A stretch of DNA of 64,000 nt from NCBI RefSeq assembly GCF_000020485.1, contig NC_011899.1, positions 1,520,501 through 1,584,500 of the forward strand, given 5' to 3'. This stretch comes from Halothermothrix orenii H 168. GTDB taxonomy: Bacteria; Bacillota; Halanaerobiia; Halanaerobiales; Halothermotrichaceae. The notes under the pieces were generated by a model, which saw only the letters and a list, made by a program, of their open reading frames with translations, made no database searches and was not told the origin of the DNA. Made by a program: the position numbers and the translations under genes. This document shows positions 36,506 through 45,451 of this stretch, piece after piece (position 1 is the stretch's first letter; each line of letters starts with the position of its first letter).

Positions 36506-37711
36506 TTTATGCCTAATACGGTTTTGCCGATAAATCAGTTCCTCGCGTTTTTCATTGTTTAAAGTTAAAGCTCTATATTTGTTTAAATAAGCCAGGGCCT
36601 GTTCAGTATATTTAAATGCCCTGGTTAAATTTTTTTCCCGGTGTTCATAATATTTAGCCAGTTCCACATAAGGGAAGATTCCTCCGAGGTTATTACTTAT
36701 CATTTCCTCCCAGACGGTTACAGCTTCCTTCCATCTCCCCGCTCTTTTATACTGCCATGATAGTCTGTGGCAAATTTTGCTCCTTAAACAGGAATTTTTC
36801 GTTCTCTTCAAAGCCATTTCATAACATTTTATACTTTCCATTAAATTCTTATCCCTCTCATGGGCTTTTCCCAGATTATAGAGTTCCTCTCCAGTGAGTT
36901 CAATGACCCCGGAAAAGGCGTTGACCAGATGAACCATCAGGGTTACCAGGGTCAAAATATCTAGAAGATTATGCTTTAAAACAGGTTGTAGTAACTGACC
37001 TTTCTTTTCGTTTAAAAACCTGAAAAATGTTTTTGGAACCTCATGACCCGGCAGATCATCTATCCTGTTGATGTTTAAAACCCTCTCCTCAAGGCTACCC
37101 AGGGCACAGGACTCAAGGTGATTCCATACCCTCCGGGCCGGGTATAATAAGTCAATATGGTTTTCAAACTCCAGCGGATTGAACCTGTTTAAAATAAAAC
37201 GGGAGTTTAATAGAGGAAGGTCAAAAGACTTCCCGTTAAAACTTACAATAGCCGGATAATCCTTCAAAATATTACCCAGATGAAACAGCATAGCAGGTTC
37301 ATCTTCGAAATCCCTGATTAAAAACTGCTCTATTTTAAAATTACTCTTATCAAAATACCCGATACCGACCAGGAAAACCAGGGTTCCACTGCCCCCCATA
37401 AGACCCGTTGTTTCCGTATCAACAAAAAGGAGATCACCTGGAGTTATGTTTTCAACCCCGCTAACACCTCCACTATCGAGTTTTGACAATCCCCCGGGGC
37501 CTAACTTATTGATATCACTTAGTTTATAAATCCCGTGTTTATAGTCCAGAGGGTATGTTTTTTCCTTTTTTAAAAAACCACCGGCCTCATTTGATATTTC
37601 TATAGCACCTTCTAGCGATATTCTGAGAGTGTTATGTGATGTCTGGTTATCTTTATTCCCCCGGTTACCACCCTCTACTGTTATCTTTTTCAACTTCTCC
37701 CGCAAATTCAT
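36491..37711 (-). CDS. mrfB: MrfB-like (YprB) 3'-5' exonuclease with TPR-type tail
   Basis: In Bacillus subtilis MrfB is the nuclease partner of MrfA in repair of mitomycin-type DNA damage. 406 residues: an RNase-H-fold DEDD exonuclease (about 90-260) with 'FVDTETTGLMGGSGTLVFL' (motif I), 'IVSFNGKSFDLPLL' (motif II) and 'HNLLDILTLVTL' (motif III). A C-terminal TPR-like helical region (about 280-395) follows. It overlaps mrfA by 4 bases (ATGA), so translation is coupled. The 3' end overlaps the convergent hsp20 gene by 15 bases. Confidence 0.88.
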   Translation of the reverse strand: MNLREKLKKITVEGGNRGNKDNQTSHNTLRISLEGAIEISNEAGGFLKKEKTYPLDYKHGIYKLSDINKLGPGGLSKLDSGGVSGVENITPGDLLFVDTETTGLMGGSGTLVFLVGIGYFDKSNFKIEQFLIRDFEDEPAMLFHLGNILKDYPAIVSFNGKSFDLPLLNSRFILNRFNPLEFENHIDLLYPARRVWNHLESCALGSLEERVLNINRIDDLPGHEVPKTFFRFLNEKKGQLLQPVLKHNLLDILTLVTLMVHLVNAFSGVIELTGEELYNLGKAHERDKNLMESIKCYEMALKRTKNSCLRSKICHRLSWQYKRAGRWKEAVTVWEEMISNNLGGIFPYVELAKYYEHREKNLTRAFKYTEQALAYLNKYRALTLNNEKREELIYRQNRIRHKLMRA

Positions 37712-39963
37712 CTCCCCAGGGCCTCCTTAAGTAAAACCCGGGTATAATCTTTACCCTGAAGACCAATTTCATTGACGGGACCAACACATCCCGGACAACC
37801 TCCAGAACAGGGACACTCTTCAAGTTGTTTCAGGGCTGTGCCCAGAACCTTTTCATGAATCCGGAATAACTTCTCACTCATACCAACCCCGCCCGGATAA
37901 CTATCATAAACAAAAATAGTTGGCCTTCCGGTATATGGTGATTTTACCTGGACGGTCGATTTAATATCACCGGGGTCACACATCAAATAAATGGGGGCTA
38001 TATTCACAAGGAGGTTGGAAAGTCCCAGTAAACCGCTTTCAAGTTCCTTTCTACCGAACCGTTCTTCCAGATAACCAGGAAAGGAAAACCAGTAAGATGT
38101 AGTATGCATTTCGACCTCGGGAAGGTTAATATCACCATAACCAACATTTTCATGGGTATTAAATTTAACTTTCTTGAACATGGTTGCTTTGGCTGAAACT
38201 ACAACTTCTCCATGCTCTATTCTGAGTCCCTGACATTCCTTATTATCAAACTCATCTAAAACCCTTAAATCTACAGCCAGGCTGGCATCAGTGTAGTAAT
38301 TTACATTGACCTGTTTTACATACGCCTTCTTCCCATCATAATCAAGCTCTTTTACCTGATACTGTTTCCCTTCATGGAGATATATAGCATCTTTATGGAT
38401 TGTAGTCAGGGCACTGAAATGGTCAACCTTACCGATAACCCGGGGTTTGCTTTGACGGGTGGCATCTATAACGGCAAAATCATGGGGGCTGGCACTCCTG
38501 AGGCTAATATCTTCAGCTGGATACCGCTCAGCCATCCAGTACCATTTTCCATTTCTATATCTCAATATTTTTTCTTCTTCCAGATAGGCCAGAATTTCAT
38601 CAGTTGTTTCTACCCCAAAGGTTTCACCATCTTCAAAGGGAAGTTCAAAGGCAGCACACTTTATATGGCTGACAAGGATATAGAGATTATCAGGGTTAAT
38701 AAGGGCGTTTTCTGGGGGTTGCTCAAAAAAGTATTCAGGTTGGTTTACTATAAACTGGTCTAAAGGACTGCTTGAAGCTATTAACACAGCCAGGGAATGG
38801 CCATTCCTCCGTCCGGCCCGCCCGGCCTGTTGCCAGGTACTGGCGATGGTTCCAGGATAACCTCCCATAATACAGACATCCAGCTGTCCAATATCTATGC
38901 CCAGCTCCAGGGCATTGGTACTGACTACCCCAAGGATGTCACCCTCTCGAAGACCCTTTTCTATCTCTCTTCTTTCTCCCGGGAGATAGCCTCCCCGGTA
39001 ACCCCTGATCTCTTTTCTGCCTTTAAAGTGTTCCTTTAAATATGAGAGAATTACTTCTGTTACCAGTCTGCTTCTGGCAAAAACAATGGTCTTGATATCA
39101 TTCTCTAAAAATAGCTTACCGAATGATTTGCACTCCAGAACATAACTACGTCTTATCCCCAGTTCCCGGTTTATAACCGGTGGATTGAAGAAAATAAAGT
39201 CCCTCGGGCCACGGGGGGCACCATTTTTATCAATCAGGTGGACCTTATCCCCGATAAGCTTACCGGCAAATTCCCGGGGATTGGCAATGGTGGCTGAAGA
39301 ACATATAAAGACCGGATCAGAACCATAAAATTTACAGATCCTCTTTAACCGCCTGATTACATTGGCCACATGACTTCCGAAAACTCCACGGTAGGTATGG
39401 ATCTCATCAATAACAACATACTTAAGGTTTTCAAATAACTTAATCCACTTAGTATGATGGGGAAGGATTCCGGTATGTAACATATCAGGATTTGTTATAA
39501 CAATATGCCCTGATTGACGAATATTTTTGCGGGCCTGAACCTGGGTATCACCATCATATGTATAGGTCTTAATCCCCTCATCAAGGCGGGAAATAAGGTC
39601 ATAGAGCTCAGCAAGCTGATCCTGGGATAAAGCCTTGGTTGGAAATAAATAAAGAGCCCGGTTGGATTTATCTTTAAGGATATCATCGAGGACAGGGAGA
39701 TTATAACAGAGTGTCTTTCCGGAAGCAGTCGGGGTAACAATAACCGTATGATTCCCATCTTTAATAGCCCGGTAAGACTCAGCCTGGTGGGAATAAAGGG
39801 AAGTAATTCCCTTTTCCCTTAACACCCCGGCCAACCCTGGATCTAATTCTCCGGGAAAGTCAACAAACTCTGCTTCTTTCGGGGGAATATGCTTCCAGTA
39901 TGTAATCAGGTTTTTATATTTATCAGAATTTTTAAGATAGTCCTTTATCTGGGATAGATTCAT
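37708..39963 (-). CDS. mrfA: MrfA-like (YprA) DEAD/DEAH-box helicase with DUF1998
   Basis: Superfamily 2 DNA helicase working with MrfB. 751 residues from ATG 39963, behind AGAGGTG; an in-frame GTG 9 bases upstream overlaps that site. Motifs: 'VTPTASGKTLCYNLP' (Walker A), 'VVIDEIHTYRGVFGSHV' (DEIH box), 'FICSSATI' (motif III) and 'QQAGRAGRRNG' (motif VI). The C-terminal DUF1998 has the four-cysteine metal motif 'CPCSGGCPGC'. The promoter should lie in the 160-base spacer before it. Confidence 0.93.
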   Translation of the reverse strand: MNLSQIKDYLKNSDKYKNLITYWKHIPPKEAEFVDFPGELDPGLAGVLREKGITSLYSHQAESYRAIKDGNHTVIVTPTASGKTLCYNLPVLDDILKDKSNRALYLFPTKALSQDQLAELYDLISRLDEGIKTYTYDGDTQVQARKNIRQSGHIVITNPDMLHTGILPHHTKWIKLFENLKYVVIDEIHTYRGVFGSHVANVIRRLKRICKFYGSDPVFICSSATIANPREFAGKLIGDKVHLIDKNGAPRGPRDFIFFNPPVINRELGIRRSYVLECKSFGKLFLENDIKTIVFARSRLVTEVILSYLKEHFKGRKEIRGYRGGYLPGERREIEKGLREGDILGVVSTNALELGIDIGQLDVCIMGGYPGTIASTWQQAGRAGRRNGHSLAVLIASSSPLDQFIVNQPEYFFEQPPENALINPDNLYILVSHIKCAAFELPFEDGETFGVETTDEILAYLEEEKILRYRNGKWYWMAERYPAEDISLRSASPHDFAVIDATRQSKPRVIGKVDHFSALTTIHKDAIYLHEGKQYQVKELDYDGKKAYVKQVNVNYYTDASLAVDLRVLDEFDNKECQGLRIEHGEVVVSAKATMFKKVKFNTHENVGYGDINLPEVEMHTTSYWFSFPGYLEERFGRKELESGLLGLSNLLVNIAPIYLMCDPGDIKSTVQVKSPYTGRPTIFVYDSYPGGVGMSEKLFRIHEKVLGTALKQLEECPCSGGCPGCVGPVNEIGLQGKDYTRVLLKEALGR

Positions 39964-40035
39964 TATAGCCACCTCTTATGTACTGATGTTCACCTATTAT
40001 TATACCTGTTATTTATATTTACAGTCAAGGCAATA

Positions 40036-40072
40036 AAACAACAAACAGCAGGGGAAATAACCCCCTGCTGTT
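40036..40072 (-). terminator. intrinsic terminator of the DegV-NfeD-SPFH group
   Basis: Minus-strand stem AACAGCAGGGG / CCCCTGCTGTT (40062-40072 with 40044-40054) followed by a T-rich tail. The symmetric stem may also act weakly on the other strand. Confidence 0.82.
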
Positions 40073-40131
40073 CTTACTGTTATCCTGTATATTCTTTCCC
40101 ATAACGCTATCCAGGATTCACCTATCCATGT

Positions 40132-41112
40132 TTAACCTTCCTGGAACAATTCTTTAATACTTCCCACTGAGCCCAGGATACCGGTTGCTTCATAGGGCAG
40201 ATAAATAACTTTATTATCTTTACCCTCAACCATTTCCCTCAGGGTCTCAATATATCTTATGGCAATAAGGTACTGGGTGGGGTCCCCTCCGGCATCCTTA
40301 ACAGATGCAGCAATAGTTTTGATAGCCTTGGCCTCGGCCTGGGCCACCTTAATACGAGCTTCCTGTTCACCCTCTGCTTCAAGAATGCGGGCCATTTTCT
40401 TACCTTCAGCCTCATTAATTTCAGCCTCTTTTTTACCTTCGGCTTCCAGAATAGCTGATTTCTTTTTACCTTCAGCCTTTAAAATAGCTGCCCTTTTATC
40501 ACGTTCAGCCCTCATCTGTTTTTCCATAGCTTCTTTAATATCTTCAGGTGGGGCAATATCCTGAAGCTCAACCCTGTTAACCTTAACTCCCCATTTATCA
40601 GTTGCTTCATCTAGAATAGATTTTAATTTGCTGTTAATCTTATCCCGGGAGGCAAGGGTTTCATCGAGTTCCAGTTCCCCGATAACATTCCTTAAAGTAG
40701 TCTGGGTTAACTTCTCAATGGCATTAGGGAGATTGTTAATCTCATAGACAGCCTTTTTGGGATCTGTAATCTGGAAATATAGCATAGCATTTATCTCAAT
40801 AGCAACATTATCTTTGGTAATAACATTTTGCTTGGGGAAATCATAGACTGTTTCCCTTAAATCAATCCTGGAAATCTTTCTTCTTAAAACAATCTTGTTT
40901 CCTTTGCGGTCCTCATCAATATATTTCCAGTCAATGGTCTGGGGCCGTTCAATGATAGGAATAATTACATTAACCCCAGAATCAAGGACCCTGTTAAACC
41001 TACCGAGACGTTCGATAACCATGGTTTCAGCCTGGGGTATGATCACAATCCCTTTCACAATTAAAATAATTACAAATAGGGCGATTACCCCCAAGATTAC
41101 TAAAAGTGCCAT
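40132..41112 (-). CDS. SPFH/band-7 membrane protein (QmcA/paraslipin type)
   Basis: A 326-residue protein from ATG 41112 behind AGGAGG; six upstream in-frame codons overlap the ribosome site. One N-terminal membrane span (about 3-24) is followed by 'IIPQAETMVIERLGRFNRVLDSGVN', the start of the band-7 domain. The long C-terminal coiled coil has repeated 'AEGKK' units (about 205-255). Such proteins form membrane microdomain scaffolds or large cage-like rings and are nearly always encoded with an NfeD partner, as here (stop-to-start gap about 50 bases). Confidence 0.93.
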   Translation of the reverse strand: MALLVILGVIALFVIILIVKGIVIIPQAETMVIERLGRFNRVLDSGVNVIIPIIERPQTIDWKYIDEDRKGNKIVLRRKISRIDLRETVYDFPKQNVITKDNVAIEINAMLYFQITDPKKAVYEINNLPNAIEKLTQTTLRNVIGELELDETLASRDKINSKLKSILDEATDKWGVKVNRVELQDIAPPEDIKEAMEKQMRAERDKRAAILKAEGKKKSAILEAEGKKEAEINEAEGKKMARILEAEGEQEARIKVAQAEAKAIKTIAASVKDAGGDPTQYLIAIRYIETLREMVEGKDNKVIYLPYEATGILGSVGSIKELFQEG

Positions 41113-41163
41113 AAAATAACCTCCTGTCATTTATTTTTAATTTAATTTATTTATAATGAATTC

Positions 41164-41598
41164 TTATTTAACTATTAATTTAGCTCCATCAACCTTAATT
41201 ACTTCTACCTGCTCACCAACTTCATGTTTCTCACCATTACTGGATACGGCCATCCAGTCCTCTCCACCTACCTTAACACGGCCCGGATTATCTGTTGAAA
41301 CTTCCTGAATAACTTTGCCCTTTTTACCTATTAAGGCATGAACATTGGTTGCTGTCTCCTCCTCAGGGCCATAAAGGTGTTTTATAAAAAATGGCCTTAA
41401 CTTCCAGAAAATAATAACATTAGCCAGAATAAAGACTGTTATCTGCCAATAAATTGACAGCTCAAAATAGGCCGCTATTGCTGTCACCAGGCCTGAAATG
41501 CCGATACAGGCCATAAAAAAAGATGGAGTAAAAATTTCAAGTATCAATAATAAAATTCCCAGGATAACCCAGACATGCCATGCTTTCAATAAAAACAA
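41164..41598 (-). CDS. NfeD-like membrane protein (partner of SPFH protein)
   Basis: Residues 1-75 hold three to four membrane spans; residues 85-144 are the OB-fold NfeD domain ('ALIGKKGKVIQEVS...GRVKVGGEDWMAVS'). I prefer the TTG at 41598 as start (144 residues) because AAGGAGGT lies 7 bases before it; an ATG 18 bases upstream places that same ribosome site inside the gene. It is the short, protease-less type of NfeD. It is co-directional with degV upstream and the SPFH gene downstream. Confidence 0.88.
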   Translation of the reverse strand: MFLLKAWHVWVILGILLLILEIFTPSFFMACIGISGLVTAIAAYFELSIYWQITVFILANVIIFWKLRPFFIKHLYGPEEETATNVHALIGKKGKVIQEVSTDNPGRVKVGGEDWMAVSSNGEKHEVGEQVEVIKVDGAKLIVK

Positions 41599-41619
41599 GG
41601 TAATACCTCCTTCCATAAG

Positions 41620-42468
41620 TCATTTTTCAAAGTATAAAATACCTACTGTACCCGGCCCACAGTGGCTGGATATAACACAGCCAGCCCCGGTAATTAAAAC
41701 CTCCTCTATATTAAGTTCCTCACGGAGTTTTTCCTGTAAAAATTCAGCATCTTTATCACTATGAGAATGAGTTACAAAAACCCGGTCTTTTCTGATACTA
41801 TCTCTATTTTCTAAAAATCTTTCCAGTAACCTTTTAACTACCCTTTTCTTTTTCCCCCTGGTCTTTTCTGCTAAAATCATTTTACCATCAACAACCTTAA
41901 CAACAGGATGAATCCTTAGCATACTCCCCAGAAACCGTTCTAATCCAGAACAACGTCCCCCTTTGTGTAGATAATCCAGGGTGTCAATCACAAATTCTGT
42001 ATTTACCCGGGAAACAAGCCTTCTAACCCTGCTAACCACTTCATTAAAATTTAGTCCATCCTTGATAAAATCAACAGCTTTCATTACCAGCAAACCAATC
42101 CCGGTTGACAGGTTTAAAGAATCAATTATTTCAATTTGAGCATTATCAAACATACGGGATGCTGTGATCGCATTCTGTAATGAGGACGACAATTTAGAAG
42201 ACAGACCGATATAAATAATTTTATAACCCTTCTCAACATAGGGTTTAAAAGCCTGATAATATTCATTAGGGGTAACCGCCCCGGTAATGGGTAGTTTATC
42301 AGTTTCTTCAACTTTACGGTACAATTCCTCAGTAGTTATATCTACCCCATCCCGGTAGACCTTTTCCCCGAAGGTAACATTAAGGGGAACCACTCCTATA
42401 TTATTCTCTTCTATCAAATCTGATGACAGGTCACTGGTGCTGTCTGTAAAAATTTTAATACCGTTCAT
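41620..42468 (-). CDS. DegV family fatty-acid-binding protein
   Basis: A 282-residue protein from ATG 42468 behind CGGAGG. DegV proteins bind fatty acids and in Firmicutes act as FakB, the carrier subunit of fatty acid kinase. Signature 'IFTDSTSDLSSDLIEENNIGVVPLNVTFGEKVYRDGVDIT' at the start, lipid-contacting 'IGLSSKLSSSLQNA' (about 92-105) and C-terminal 'GCVISSHCGPGTVGILY' are all typical. It ends 21 bases before the NfeD start, suggesting a membrane-lipid-related operon of three genes. Confidence 0.93.
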   Translation of the reverse strand: MNGIKIFTDSTSDLSSDLIEENNIGVVPLNVTFGEKVYRDGVDITTEELYRKVEETDKLPITGAVTPNEYYQAFKPYVEKGYKIIYIGLSSKLSSSLQNAITASRMFDNAQIEIIDSLNLSTGIGLLVMKAVDFIKDGLNFNEVVSRVRRLVSRVNTEFVIDTLDYLHKGGRCSGLERFLGSMLRIHPVVKVVDGKMILAEKTRGKKKRVVKRLLERFLENRDSIRKDRVFVTHSHSDKDAEFLQEKLREELNIEEVLITGAGCVISSHCGPGTVGILYFEK

Positions 42469-42812
42469 GGCCACTACCTCCGTTCCGGGTTAGCAGAAAC
42501 AAGTCCCTCTTTCATGTATATTTCTTATTTTGTAAATAATTCAGGTTAAAATAAAAAAACATTACCTACTTATCCTGATTTTGATAATTTCATGTTAGTA
42601 AATTAATTCGTCGATTCGTGTTATAATTCCTGCCTTTTTCTATATAAACTGTACAATTTAATTTTCAATTAAGCTAAACTACTTGTATTTTTACATATTT
42701 TTTACCAAAAAAACAACCACCGGACTTACTCCGGTGGTCTTATTGTTTATACTGGTCATGAATTACTTTAATACATAGTTACTGAATTTTATATAGCACC
42801 AACATTAAAATA
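42469..42812. other. intergenic stretch between arsC and degV
   Basis: Contains the arsC terminator (42707-42738) and an AT-rich region that must hold the degV promoter. I see no gene. Confidence 0.6.
42707..42738 (-). terminator. intrinsic terminator of the arsenic operon
   Basis: Minus-strand perfect 9-base stem ACCACCGGA / TCCGGTGGT, 5-base loop, followed by TGTTTTTTT. Confidence 0.9.
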
Positions 42813-43220
42813 TTATAACTCACCATTTTTTACTTTCTCAATTAACTTTTCCACTTTTTCTTTAATTATATCCCTGGTCTTTCTGAACTCCTCAATAGGG
42901 TTCCCATCGGGATCATCAAGCCCCCAGTCTTCTCTAAACTTACAGGGAATAAAGGGACACTGGACATTACATCCCATGGTTATTAAAACATCCAGTTCAG
43001 AAGGTATATCTTCAAGCAGTTTAGGATGCTGATTACTGATATCAATCCCTACCTCTGACATAACCTCTACTGCATTGGGATTAACCCTGGGGGCGGGCCT
43101 GGTCCCGGCACTATATACCTCCAGTAAATCAGAGGCCAGATGTTTGGCAAACCCCTCTGCCATCTGGCTGCGGCATGAATTACCTACACATACAAAAGCA
43201 ACTTTAGTTTTGTTTTTCAT
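42813..43220 (-). CDS. arsC: arsenate reductase, thioredoxin-coupled (ArsC, LMW-PTPase fold)
   Basis: Reduces arsenate to arsenite. 135 residues from ATG 43220 behind GGGAGAGG; the open frame runs 20 codons further upstream through the arsB remnant and should not be used. Catalytic P-loop 'VCVGNSCRSQMAEG' with the first Cys and Arg, and the redox pair in 'GCNVQCPFIPC', match the Bacillus-type enzyme (Cys10, 82, 89), followed by 'DWGLDDPDG'. Reduction is useful only if arsenite is exported, and the exporter gene just upstream is reduced to a remnant. Confidence 0.93.
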   Translation of the reverse strand: MKNKTKVAFVCVGNSCRSQMAEGFAKHLASDLLEVYSAGTRPAPRVNPNAVEVMSEVGIDISNQHPKLLEDIPSELDVLITMGCNVQCPFIPCKFREDWGLDDPDGNPIEEFRKTRDIIKEKVEKLIEKVKNGEL

Positions 43221-43233
43221 AATAACCTCTCCC

Positions 43234-43374
43234 TTATTCACTATTTTTAAATAAGTGTCTAGTACGATTAGCAATAGCAACCAGGGCCAACATTACCGGT
43301 ACCTCAACAAGAACACCAACAACTGTAGCCAGGGCAAATATAAATCCCCCACTCTCTTTAATTACTGGTTTCAT
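43234..43374 (-). pseudogene. C-terminal remnant of an ACR3-type arsenite exporter gene
   Basis: A 46-codon open frame between arsR and arsC, starting ATG 43374 directly after the arsR stop and ending TAA 43234. After the first seven residues it reads 'GGFIFALATVVGVLVEVPV' and continues 'MLALVAIANRTRHLF', the typical last membrane helix and tail of ACR3/ArsB permeases (normally about 350 residues). The rest, some 300 codons, is missing, so an internal deletion seems to have joined the gene start region to its 3' end. The ars order arsR-acr3-arsC is otherwise intact. The peptide may still be translated but cannot transport arsenite by itself. Confidence 0.75.
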
Positions 43375-43377
43375 TTA

Positions 43378-43785
43378 TTACTTGAAAGGATTTTTACTGC
43401 TTAAATCTTTACATGTAAATTCACTCTCAAGGTATTCTTTAAGCCTTTTATTATCTTCCTGACATATCTTAATTTTTTGTAGTTCCTTATTAATTATCAA
43501 TGAAATAAATGGATAACGTTCCAGGGTATCCTGGTTGAGGTGATAATATACCCACTGGGCCTTTTTTTTACCATAAATTATATTGGCCTGGTTTAGTTTA
43601 TTTAAATGGCGGGAAGCATTGGACTGGGTTACCCCCATAATTGTTTCAATTTCACAGACACATAATTCCTGCTGATTTATAAGATTTAAGATACGCAACC
43701 TGTTTTCATGGGATAAGGCTTTAATTATAGTAAGCAAACCCAGATAAAACACCTCCTTTTTATTACTATATTCGGTTATACTCAT
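43378..43785 (-). CDS. arsR: ArsR-family arsenical-responsive repressor
   Basis: A 135-residue winged-helix repressor from ATG 43785, 7 bases behind GAAGGGG; 15 further codons upstream lack a ribosome site. The metal-sensing motif 'QELCVCEIETIMGVTQSNASRHLNKL' carries the ELCVCE cysteine pair that binds As(III)/Sb(III). A strong AAGGAGGTG occurs inside the frame, 6 bases before a CTG at about residue 15; a shorter product from there would still include the DNA-binding domain. It heads the arsR-(acr3 remnant)-arsC unit. Confidence 0.92.
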   Translation of the reverse strand: MSITEYSNKKEVFYLGLLTIIKALSHENRLRILNLINQQELCVCEIETIMGVTQSNASRHLNKLNQANIIYGKKKAQWVYYHLNQDTLERYPFISLIINKELQKIKICQEDNKRLKEYLESEFTCKDLSSKNPFK

Positions 43786-43869
43786 ATAATACCCCTTCAA
43801 CAAGAAAATGTCAAGCATGAACCTCTCCACCTAAATCACAGATTTAGAGTTTTCTTGGCTGTTTTAAAT

Positions 43870-43894
43870 AAAAAAACCGACGGTCAACACCGCC
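43870..43894 (-). terminator. intrinsic terminator of the TetR gene
   Basis: Minus-strand stem GGCGGT / ACCGTC (one G-T pair), 4-base loop, then GGTTTTTTT. Separates the TetR gene from arsR. Confidence 0.75.
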
Positions 43895-43908
43895 AGAGTT
43901 CATAACAT

Positions 43909-44532
43909 CTATTTTGATAAATCATGAAAACCCAGGTGACTCTTTTTGAATACTTTTTTAAAATGATCTTTAATTTTGTCTGGATCTGTACCAAAATAAT
44001 TACTAAAATTATCTTTGAAAATAACAAAGCCAATCATTGGTAAAATACCAGTAAAAAACTCACCAACCAGCATATACTGTTTATCTTCAGGAACTTCTAA
44101 TCCCATACTGGTAAACACTTCTGTAATCCGCTCAATCTCACTACCCATTATAATCTCACCGAGATTAAAAATTATAGAATGTTTTGTATCACCTTTAAGG
44201 GATTCAATAAAAGCAACTTTAAGGATATCTCGTTTTGTTTCAAGTAAATTCAGGGTATTGTTGAAAACTTTATTAAAAGCTTCATCATCATCTAAATTTA
44301 AATCTTTTACCTCTTCAACTATAAAATTACGGACTTCATCTATCAGTAAATTAAAAAGATGGTCAAGGAGATCATCTTTTCCGTCAAAATAATAATATAT
44401 CAAAGCTTTATTAACCCCTGCTTTCCGGGCTATCTCATCTACTCTGGCTCCATCAAAACCCTTTTCAGCAAAAACCTGTTCCGATACCTTTAATATTTTC
44501 TCTTTTGTAGATAAATTACTGCCTTCTACCAT
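43909..44532 (-). CDS. TetR-family regulator
   Basis: A 207-residue regulator from ATG 44532, 6 bases behind AGAGGGTG (GTG 44541 overlaps that site). N-terminal HTH 'KILKVSEQVFAEKGFDGARVDEIARKAGVNKALIYYYFDGKDDLLDHLF' is canonical; the helical C-terminal ligand domain is unlike families I know. Its target may be the two-gene permease just upstream on the same strand, from which it is separated by about 370 bases containing a direct repeat. Confidence 0.9.
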   Translation of the reverse strand: MVEGSNLSTKEKILKVSEQVFAEKGFDGARVDEIARKAGVNKALIYYYFDGKDDLLDHLFNLLIDEVRNFIVEEVKDLNLDDDEAFNKVFNNTLNLLETKRDILKVAFIESLKGDTKHSIIFNLGEIIMGSEIERITEVFTSMGLEVPEDKQYMLVGEFFTGILPMIGFVIFKDNFSNYFGTDPDKIKDHFKKVFKKSHLGFHDLSK

Positions 44533-44899
44533 ACCTTTCACCCTCTTTAGAGCTTATAATTACTAAGCAATTACTGAAAAAATGTAATTATAAACCCATT
44601 ATACAATTACTTAGCATTTCGGTTAAATTATACCCCTATTATACCCGGGTGTCAAGCTTTATGCAAACACACCAGGCTGAACCATGTAAATACCTGAATA
44701 TAACTTTATTAAATCGTACACTTATAACTTCATTGAACTGATTATCGACCCCGGAACGGATATGTACCTGAATACGTTTGGTGCTGGTGGTGCTGCTTAA
44801 CCTTAACATTTGTATATAAAATATAATGTTGTATTTAAAATTCTCCAAATGCCGATATATTCCTTTATCAATAACTTATTTTTTACCAGTATTTTAGCT
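44533..44899. other. non-coding stretch with a direct repeat upstream of the TetR gene
   Basis: Holds two direct copies of AATTACT(A/T)AGCA at 44558-44569 and 44605-44616, 26 and 73 bases before the TetR start, possibly its own operators. Further left a 69-codon minus-strand frame (44639-44848) is open but matches nothing I know and has no good ribosome site. Confidence 0.45.
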
Positions 44900-45451
44900 T
44901 TAGTCATCACATTCCACACCGGTACTTTCTTTTTTATTAATTCCAAGTAAAAAATTCTTTTTGTCAAGGTAATTTCCTAACCAGATAGAACTTAATATAA
45001 CCAGCGGGAGGGAGGTAAATAACCTGACCAGGCTAAATTTAACACCAAGAAAAGATGCCTCAAATAAGGTCATGGGGATACGGGTTAATGCCGCAGCACC
45101 AATGTAGGTAAAAATAATGCTATATTGTGCACCTTTACGATACAGTGAATATGCTACCGGAAATGCTACATAAGTCCCCCCCACAGTTGTACTGGCAAGT
45201 AGTATTGCCCAGATGAATCCCCTGATACCTGCTTCTTTACCAAAGTGTTTCTCAACAGTCTCCCTTTTAACCCAGACCTCAAATAAACCAATTAAGATAA
45301 ATGCTGCAGGAAGAACCTTTAACATACTCATTGTAAAATGAATAAAGTTGTACTCTATTTGTATACCGGGCTGGTAACCTGTTAAATGAGATATAATGAT
45401 AAATATAAGAAATAATAACAAAATGATAGCATCACCTTTTTTTAACTTCAA
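44900..45451 (-). CDS. permease half-protein, C-terminal-type partner (DUF318/ArsP-like)
   Basis: A 183-residue membrane protein with about five spans. 'LPAAFILIGLFEVWVKRETVEKHFGKEAGIRGFIWAILLASTTVGGTYVAFPVAYSLYRKGA' has the layout of one half of the DUF318 permeases (ArsP, organoarsenical exporters, is one branch). It lacks the Cys residues that ArsP uses, so arsenic transport should not be assumed. Its ATG directly follows the stop of the partner gene. The last residues 'ESTGVECDD' are a hydrophilic tail. Confidence 0.72.
   Translation of the reverse strand: MKLKKGDAIILLLFLIFIIISHLTGYQPGIQIEYNFIHFTMSMLKVLPAAFILIGLFEVWVKRETVEKHFGKEAGIRGFIWAILLASTTVGGTYVAFPVAYSLYRKGAQYSIIFTYIGAAALTRIPMTLFEASFLGVKFSLVRLFTSLPLVILSSIWLGNYLDKKNFLLGINKKESTGVECDD

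Noticed and set aside
44639-44848. 69-codon minus-strand ORF between the permease pair and TetR
   Set aside because: Not antisense to a gene, but no ribosome site and no recognisable family; kept only as a remark on that region.
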